DNA of 64,000 nucleotides from contig JAGTWJ010000017.1 of assembly GCA_020064725.1 (NCBI GenBank), forward strand, positions 2,480,001 through 2,544,000. The letters are read 5' to 3'. The notes below the pieces were generated by a model that saw only the letters and a program-made list of their open reading frames with translations, was not told the origin of the DNA and did no database searches. The DNA is from Drechslerella dactyloides. Lineage: Eukaryota; Ascomycota; Orbiliomycetes; Orbiliales; Orbiliaceae. Position numbers and translations under genes: made by a program. Every line of letters begins with the position of its first letter. Positions within the stretch are counted from its first letter, which is position 1. Shown piece by piece: positions 58,301 to 64,000 of this stretch.

Positions 58301-58838
58301 TTCAGCGCGTGGGTCATCGTCATCGACGTCTGATTCACCGGCATCGTCATCGAATGCTCTAAGGAATCTGGATGTTAGCTTCAAGAGTCGGCTGGCAGGG
58401 GTGGGGTAACGCATACTCTTCATCGTCCGAAGCCCATTCATCGTCTTCATCTTCGTCTCCTTGCTCGTCCTCGTATTCGCTGACTGCCTCTTCGCCATAG
58501 TCGTACTCCTCGTCAATCTCGCCCTCGGCGTCCTCATCCGAGTCGTGGCCGGCGCCATCTACCAACGGACGCCTGCCAATTGGCTGATCCATGGGGAGCT
58601 CAAAGTCGTTGGAGTGTAGCGCGTCCGTAAAGCTGAAGTTCGGGTCGTTGACGTTCCACTCGCCGGCGGCGGAGGCTGTCGTTTGCGCCGCCATTCGTGG
58701 TGGGGGTGACGTCGCGCCGTCCAGCTGCATGCGCCCGAAAGCCAGATCGTCAAGGAACCCGCCCACGAAGTCGGCGGGGCTTCCCTCCCCTGGGCTCGAC
58801 GGTGGTTCCATTCCGGCAGGCGGAATGGGCTCTGGCAT
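55396..58838 (-). CDS. TFC4: TFIIIC subunit tau131 (TPR protein)
   Basis: Tau131 (yeast Tfc4, S. pombe Sfc4, human GTF3C3) is the TFIIIC subunit that binds box A DNA and recruits TFIIIB to RNA polymerase III promoters. Three exons (58838-58417, 58358-57299, 57246-55396) give 1110 residues. The first 200 residues are acidic and disordered. A TPR array then starts at EVQILLGQANQHYAAGEWPE, with further units such as YYAWKVMGEVFLAVNEPRKC, DWTSIFERGNLLQELQKYGR and LRFKLGQFRVKIGHFEEGM. A second TPR block covers the rest (LWLRLGKSYKVLRNWDNARR ... AEYNLARAYHQIGLEHYAAE). Length is slightly above the yeast protein of about 1025 residues. All intron phases fit. Confidence 0.93.
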
Positions 58839-60716
58839 CAGGGAACTGTATCGCCTGCGAGGTTCTCCGGGTCATCCTGTCCGCTGTTGTTTGTCGGCGC
58901 GCAGTCGGAATGTCGTGATTGCTGCGCGCGCGAGGAAATTTCGGCAGATGGAACTCCAGCAACTGCAGCCCTACCAAGCGAGTCATTCTTCGGCACCGAT
59001 TACCGACCGCGAGCTAGCCCCGGACATTCCACCACCGACGACCAAGACACTCAGCCACGGCTGACATCACGGCGGGCCCTTCGATCCGCTGTCTCGAACT
59101 CTTTCCCTGAACGCATGCAGCGATCCATCTGGCTTGATGGCAAATCCACGAGACGGCAGATCCCCAGCCGGACGACGCGGCCTCCAAGAAAGCTGATGGA
59201 GGGTGGATGCTACTTCACCATGCACTTCTCGATCCTCGACCTGATTCCGCCGTCGATGCAGCAGGCTTCTTCTGTTCACAACTGCGTATCACAGAGCCCT
59301 GTTCCAAGCCCTGTTGCCTGACAGTGCATTTTCAGGTTAAGGTTCCACAGGCGAACTCGGGCAATCATGGGCCCGTTCGGCTGCAGCGGATAGAGCGAGC
59401 CATTTCAGCCATTTCGTCCCGTCTATCCGCGTCGTCTTAGCTAGCTCATAGACCTGGAGCCCTAACGTTAGGCGAGGCAATTATCGGCCAAGTCTGACCC
59501 AACATGCGGGTGCGGCGATGGCCAACCTGGGCGTCACTCGTTGACCCATTGAACCCTTGGCCGTGATAAACCCCGGTGTCAAGGTTCAAGTGATGGACAA
59601 TGCAATCGAATCTATAAGATGACTTCCCAGGCGCCTGTTCTGCCTACCTGATCGTCAAACAAAGGCCCGGTCACACGACATCATCGCTGTAGCGGTGCGT
59701 CCAGCGCAACATGCAACATATATCAAAGATGCGGTTATTCCTTTGGCTGATATCGCATCCGCAATGCTGCACCAGCGACAGGATGCCACGACCGACCAAG
59801 AAGTCTTGAGTTGCAATGGATGCTGAATTCTATTTTTATTCGGATCTAGTTTGCAATGCTGCCCAATGACATTTTCGATGAGTTCAACTTAACGTTAACT
59901 AACGGCGAGCAGAATCAGGTCCTGGATCGTCGCGCAAACGTCAGAAAACGGCAGAGTTAAGGGAGCCTCACGCCCCACCGCTCTGGGCGTCATAATTGAT
60001 GACATATGCCAGGGAATCCACTCAGCGAATCTAATTCGCAGAGGAGATATGACCCCTCGGTAACGGAATATTTCTACCGTCTTTGGACTATACAGCTAGT
60101 GAGGTAGCATTCTCATTAGATATGATGAGGCCATTGCGGCACCTATCTTCTGAGAGCAGGATGAATTTCCTGCACTGCCATCATGCTCGCCTGTCTATCG
60201 CGACACCCCGAGGAGAATGACCTGGGACTCTTGCTGGTGGATCTGAGAGCACCCTGGACCCTTGTTTTGCGGGGTATCCTGGAATGTGCACTTGGTATGT
60301 GCGACTCTGCACAGCTGCGCACCCTCGTCGGCTTCCTGGCTTCGGCCCCTGTGCAGAGGAGAGTGTTCTCCCTGGGGCCTTCCAATCTGGCAAATTCCAA
60401 GCCTTAATTTCTGTGGCCGTTCTCGGGGTGCTATTTTGTCGACAAATATTATAACCATAACGTTGCGTCTGGGGCGGAACTTTCTGTACTGTCACCTTGA
60501 TGCCGATCGCCTCCGTCAGATTTCTGAATCGCGGTGCATAAAAGGGCAACCATCTCCTCTGCAGCTTCTTTGTAATCGGTCCATAAACTACCTACACTGC
60601 AGTATCATCGGCGGCTTTCTAAAAATCAGAGCAAGTCAATCACATACAATCGATTCGCCTCAATTCGGTTTCATATATATTAGTGATCTATAATATATAT
60701 CATATTACTATTCAAG
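58839..60716. other. Intergenic, about 1.9 kb, no supported gene
   Basis: Contains the TFC4 promoter. Around 59459-59475 the text AGCCCTAACGTTAGG combines a Tbf1/telomere-like CCCTAA with its near mirror. ORFs on both strands are short and overlap one another. TATATATTA-type sequence precedes the secreted-protein gene near 60674-60680. Confidence 0.45.
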
Positions 60717-61180
60717 ATGAAGTTCACACTCGTCGCCGTCGTTGCCGCTTCGATCCTCAGGTCGGTCCCAATATTCATCATCGTCGATGTCTATTTTCGT
60801 TAGATCGTGAAACCAAATTTATATGATAAATATCCGCATCAACTAACATCATGTTCTTTGATATATGCAGCGTCCAAGCTTTTCCTCACCCCATGATAAC
60901 ACCAGCTCCAAACCCACTGGAGAAGAGGGAAGATTATGGAGTCTGCCCACCGCATACTACGACCGCCACACCGGATGTCTGCCCAGCAATAGTGTGCCCG
61001 AGTCCGACCGTCGCATGCCCCCTCATCATCAGGGTCACCCAGGTCCCGTGCTACTGCAAATATAGTCCTTCGACGGTGACGACCACCGCCCCATGCTGCA
61101 CAACTGAATGTATCGTTCCGACGGAAACGGTATACACTGGCTGCCCTACAAAGGTACCATCTCCCAGCAGCTGTGCTTGA
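60717..61180 (+). CDS. Small secreted cysteine-rich protein with Kex2 site
   Basis: Two exons (60717-60760, 60871-61180) give 117 residues. A signal peptide (MKFTLVAVVAASILSVQA) is followed by a short propeptide (FPHPMITPAPNPLE) and a Lys-Arg Kex2-type cleavage site, so the mature chain would start EDYGVCPPHT. It holds eleven cysteines, among them DVCPAIVCPSPTVACP, VPCYCKY and APCCTTEC, and is rich in Thr, Pro and Val. Length and layout are those of fungal secreted effectors or surface proteins. No recognised family; not a hydrophobin (no CC pattern of eight cysteines). The odd number of cysteines leaves one unpaired. Confidence 0.75.
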
Positions 61181-61512
61181 CGAGATCTATCCTGCGTACA
61201 TGCATGTCCGGGACTGACCGAGCTCTGTGTAACAGTGCTAGAAAGTCGAGGCTTGAGTTATCCGTTAAAAAGAAGGCTCGGATTGAAGTCTATATCTCTT
61301 AATTTCGAGCTTTAAATATGACCTCGTGTTCATTCGCTCATTCGTTCATTCATTTTTCCAAATTGATGGATTCTGGAATTTCTTTCTGTATATTAATTTT
61401 CCTCGAGTCCGTTATATATCTCGACTGCCAATGAAGTTTAGCCAGTTTGCCGTGTGAAAAGATACACACATTCCAATTTTCAGGTAGTCAAGTAGCTAAA
61501 ACCGTGCCATTC
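61181..61512. other. Convergent 3' flanks
   Basis: Lies between the secreted-protein gene and the CHR transporter stop. T-rich stretches only. Confidence 0.4.
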
Positions 61513-63328
61513 TCATGCTTTAACAACTCCGTACCAAATCATTCCAAGTGCTCCGCCCAGCAGAATTGCAAAGAAGGGCTCCAGCCCAAACCATCTACCT
61601 CCCACAAAACTCGTAGCTGTAACAGCTACCCAGAACGGGTCGACACCCAGAGCGGTCCCCGTGCTATGATCCTTGTCTATCGCGCCCGTCTGAAATAGCC
61701 TATACACAGCCGTGAAGACCAACCCCGTAGCAGAGGCATTCACACCACGAAGCAAAGATATCACCCATCGCCGCTTCCTCATCACCTTCCACAGTCCCAT
61801 GATCCCCGCCGCAAGAATAAGACCTGGCGCGAAAATCCCCAAGAAAGCGATTAGCGCACCGGCTTCCTTTGGTAGAGCCGAATTAGTCACGGCAAGTGAA
61901 CCGAGGTAGACTGCAAAGTTGAAGTTCGGCCCCGGAAACGCTTGGATTAAAGCCAGCCCTAACAAGAAATCTCGAGAAGACACCCATCCTTCGTTGACGA
62001 TATACTCGCGAAGCAGCGGGATGACAACGGGCCCGCCGCCGAATATAATCGTTCCTGCAAGGTAGAGGTTTGCGAAGAGCGAGTACCCGCGCGGAGGGGT
62101 GAGTAGTGTGCCGCGAAGGGCGATTACAGTAATAAAGGTAGCGAAGAAGCCAGCGATAACAAGTACACCCATCCGCCAGGTGATCAGCGTTTTCTCGCTT
62201 GGTGCTGGAGCTGGAGCGGCTGTTGGAGGTGGCGAGGGTGAAGTCGAGACATCCTGATTGGACACAGGGAGGATGACGTCTTGGTCCCGCCTTCGCAAGC
62301 CGGACTCGGCTGCAACAAGGCCGGAACTCGAAGCACCAGTGTCCGCTTTATCAGCGGCATCGTCGGCCTGCGGTCCAGAGATTTCGATTTCTGCCGAGCT
62401 CTCAGCACCAGCTGGCCTGCGCGGCCTCTTGAACGACCTAGCGAGCTTGTGAATCCATCTATAGTCCCATACAACAGCGGTTATACCACCAGCCACCATC
62501 AACACCGGGAAGAACCAAAGCGCTGAATACAGCATTCCCACAGCTCCGCCTACGAATACCAGTACTCGAGTCATCTGGTCCGTGATTGCCTTCTCCGAAA
62601 GCTGAACGGCTGCAAGCGCTATAATTCCTACGGTTGCAGCATTCAAGCCGGAGAGGAGCGCATATACAGGTGATGGCATGCGCTCGCCGATGTTTGCTAC
62701 TCCGACGGACAATCCGTACATTCCTAGAGCCCCGGGAAAACTAGAAATATCGCATTAGCGAGGAATTACAGAAGTATTATATATTATCCGTAAAGCCGCA
62801 CACGTGTACATGTTCGCGTGTACGATGATAAGAATGTGCATACCTCCAGATGCAGAATGCTAGTAGTCCGGATGGAATGCCGCCGTGGATGGAGTTTATG
62901 CAGAACAGCATCTTGGTGCTCGCGGGACCCGGGAGGGCCTGACAGAGAGCGAACAATTCTTGATACTTAATTTATACACTCAAATTAGCCCTTGCAAGTC
63001 TACTATCAGAGAACATACCGATGGAAACGCGCAGAGTAGAGACAAATACCATCTGCTCATCGATCCACTTCAGTTTATCCACAAACCTAGTGTGGAACTA
63101 GAACGTGCAATGTTAGCGGTTGTATGATGATTCTGCAGGGAATCCGGGACCCATTTATTTTCCGGGTATACTTACAATCTGGAAGTGCACGGGCGGCCCG
63201 CCGAAGGCCGTGAAGCCCAGATGCCAATTGCCGACGATAAATTCTCGCCATCGTTCCGAGATCTTAAGCTTCAACGCTGCTCTGGGACGTGATCCGAGAT
63301 GGAACGATGAGGATCTGAAGGAGAGCAT
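61513..63328 (-). CDS. Chromate ion transporter (CHR family)
   Basis: CHR proteins export chromate (possibly using the sulfate route) across the plasma membrane and give chromate resistance. Four exons (63328-63176, 63097-63050, 62965-62844, 62740-61513) give 516 residues. Two homologous halves are seen. Half one: GFTAFGGPPVHFQIFHTRFV, EQMYQELFALCQALPGPAST, GGIPSGLLAFCIW, FPGALGMYGLSVGV. Half two: FGGGPVVIPLLREYIVNEGW, DFLLGLALIQAFPGPNFNFA. Between them is a polar loop (about 190-270) with acidic and Ser/Pro runs. FGGPPVHF/FGGGPVV and PGPAST/PGPNFN are the signature motifs. The first ATG gives a short basic N-terminal tail. The intron 2 acceptor (AAATTAAG) is weak. Confidence 0.9.
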
Positions 63329-64000
63329 CGTTGATTCACCTAAGCCAGTGGTATACCTTCAGGTTCAAGTTTCACATCTTGCTTGATTACCACGCGCCTC
63401 TGCGACCTTTTGTCCCGCTCTCTGGGTAATCGGTTGGACCAATTAGAGACGGCTAACGAGCACGCCATCTCGCTTGGCGTAGTGACCATTTGCATTCCCG
63501 CGATGTATTCTGTGTTGACTATGTTGTATTCTGAGAACACCCTACTGTTCTTGTACTACTCAGGCAAGTCTTGCAGATCTTGGTGAACTCGGCTTTATTT
63601 ACAAGATTGCAAGACACATTTAGAAAACATCAAATACTGAATTTCCTGATCTTAGCGCGGTGGAGTTACCACGAGGGGAACTTGTTAAACTTATGAGCAT
63701 CATACGGGTTTCATTAGAACCCTAGACGGGTGACATGTCGACAACATGTAGGGCACGAATACATATTCGATCGATCTGAAGTTCCACTCTTATTATGGAG
63801 CAGAATGTGAGCACTCGAGCGGGATGTTTTGCATTAGCGGTATTGACGCTATGCATTAGCACAGATCGAGATTTCCATAACACATAAATCTATAGGTAGC
63901 TACGTAGGTGATTACCTACTTACTAAAGTAAATGGAGACGTTCTGACTTTTGAGCTCGATCATCAGATTTACGGTATTCACGGATGGATCGTGAGTTTAC
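63329..64000. other. Right-hand window edge, CHR promoter region
   Basis: Upstream of the CHR start. ORFs of 66 codons or less on both strands, none recognised. A gene may begin beyond the window. Confidence 0.4.

Noticed and set aside
62820..63328. Possible frameshift in the CHR transporter 5' exons
   Set aside because: A careful re-read of the bases at 62940-62942 and 63298-63302 shows the frame is intact through QALPGPAST and from the ATG at 63328.
1..64000. CRISPR array, bacterial operon, or biosynthetic gene cluster
   Set aside because: No regular direct repeats with unique spacers; genes are spliced and eukaryotic; no PKS, NRPS or terpene synthase motifs seen.

Overview
The window comes from a filamentous ascomycete (Pezizomycotina). 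Genes are compact and split by short GT-AG introns of about 45-110 nt. The protein set (SAR1, ATP16, UGO1, VTS1, NAA20, TFIIIC tau131, RPL12, RPL29, RTA1, CHR) is fungal. Some repeat copies show G:C-to-A:T decay of the kind made by repeat-induced point mutation (RIP). No tRNA, rRNA or CRISPR array was recognised. Genus and species cannot be read from the sequence.

Layout. 1-3.4 kb is a very AT-rich RIP-type block. It holds two inverted copies of one dead mobile-element ORF and two non-autonomous terminal-inverted-repeat elements, each flanked by TA. 4.1-17.3 kb is gene-dense: SAR1, a disordered protein, MED11, ATP synthase delta, a mitochondrial membrane protein, a patatin-like lipid hydrolase and an LYR-motif protein. 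A degenerate tandem array of about 160-180 bp units lies at 6.2-7.3 kb. 17.4-26.4 kb is a large gene-poor block of decayed, broken protein-like fragments. 28.5-33.8 kb holds VTS1 and UGO1. 34.7-35.4 kb is a foldback element whose two arms are unequally mutated. 36.7-47.6 kb holds a secreted-protein gene with two in-frame UAG codons, ureidoglycolate lyase, NatB catalytic subunit NAA20, an RTA1-family membrane protein, an unknown protein and a LisH/WD40 protein. 47.7-52.7 kb is a second decayed block, with a Copia-like gag fragment and a protease-like DTGS motif. 52.9-63.3 kb holds the divergent pair RPL12/RPL29, TFIIIC tau131, a small secreted cysteine-rich protein and a CHR chromate transporter.

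The intact genes are mostly unrelated housekeeping functions (COPII budding, transcription, translation, mitochondrial biology, lipid turnover, purine catabolism). No biosynthetic cluster or defence island was seen. Gene models were assembled by eye from splice signals and family knowledge. For every spliced model the exon lengths add up to a whole number of codons, but none has been checked against RNA.
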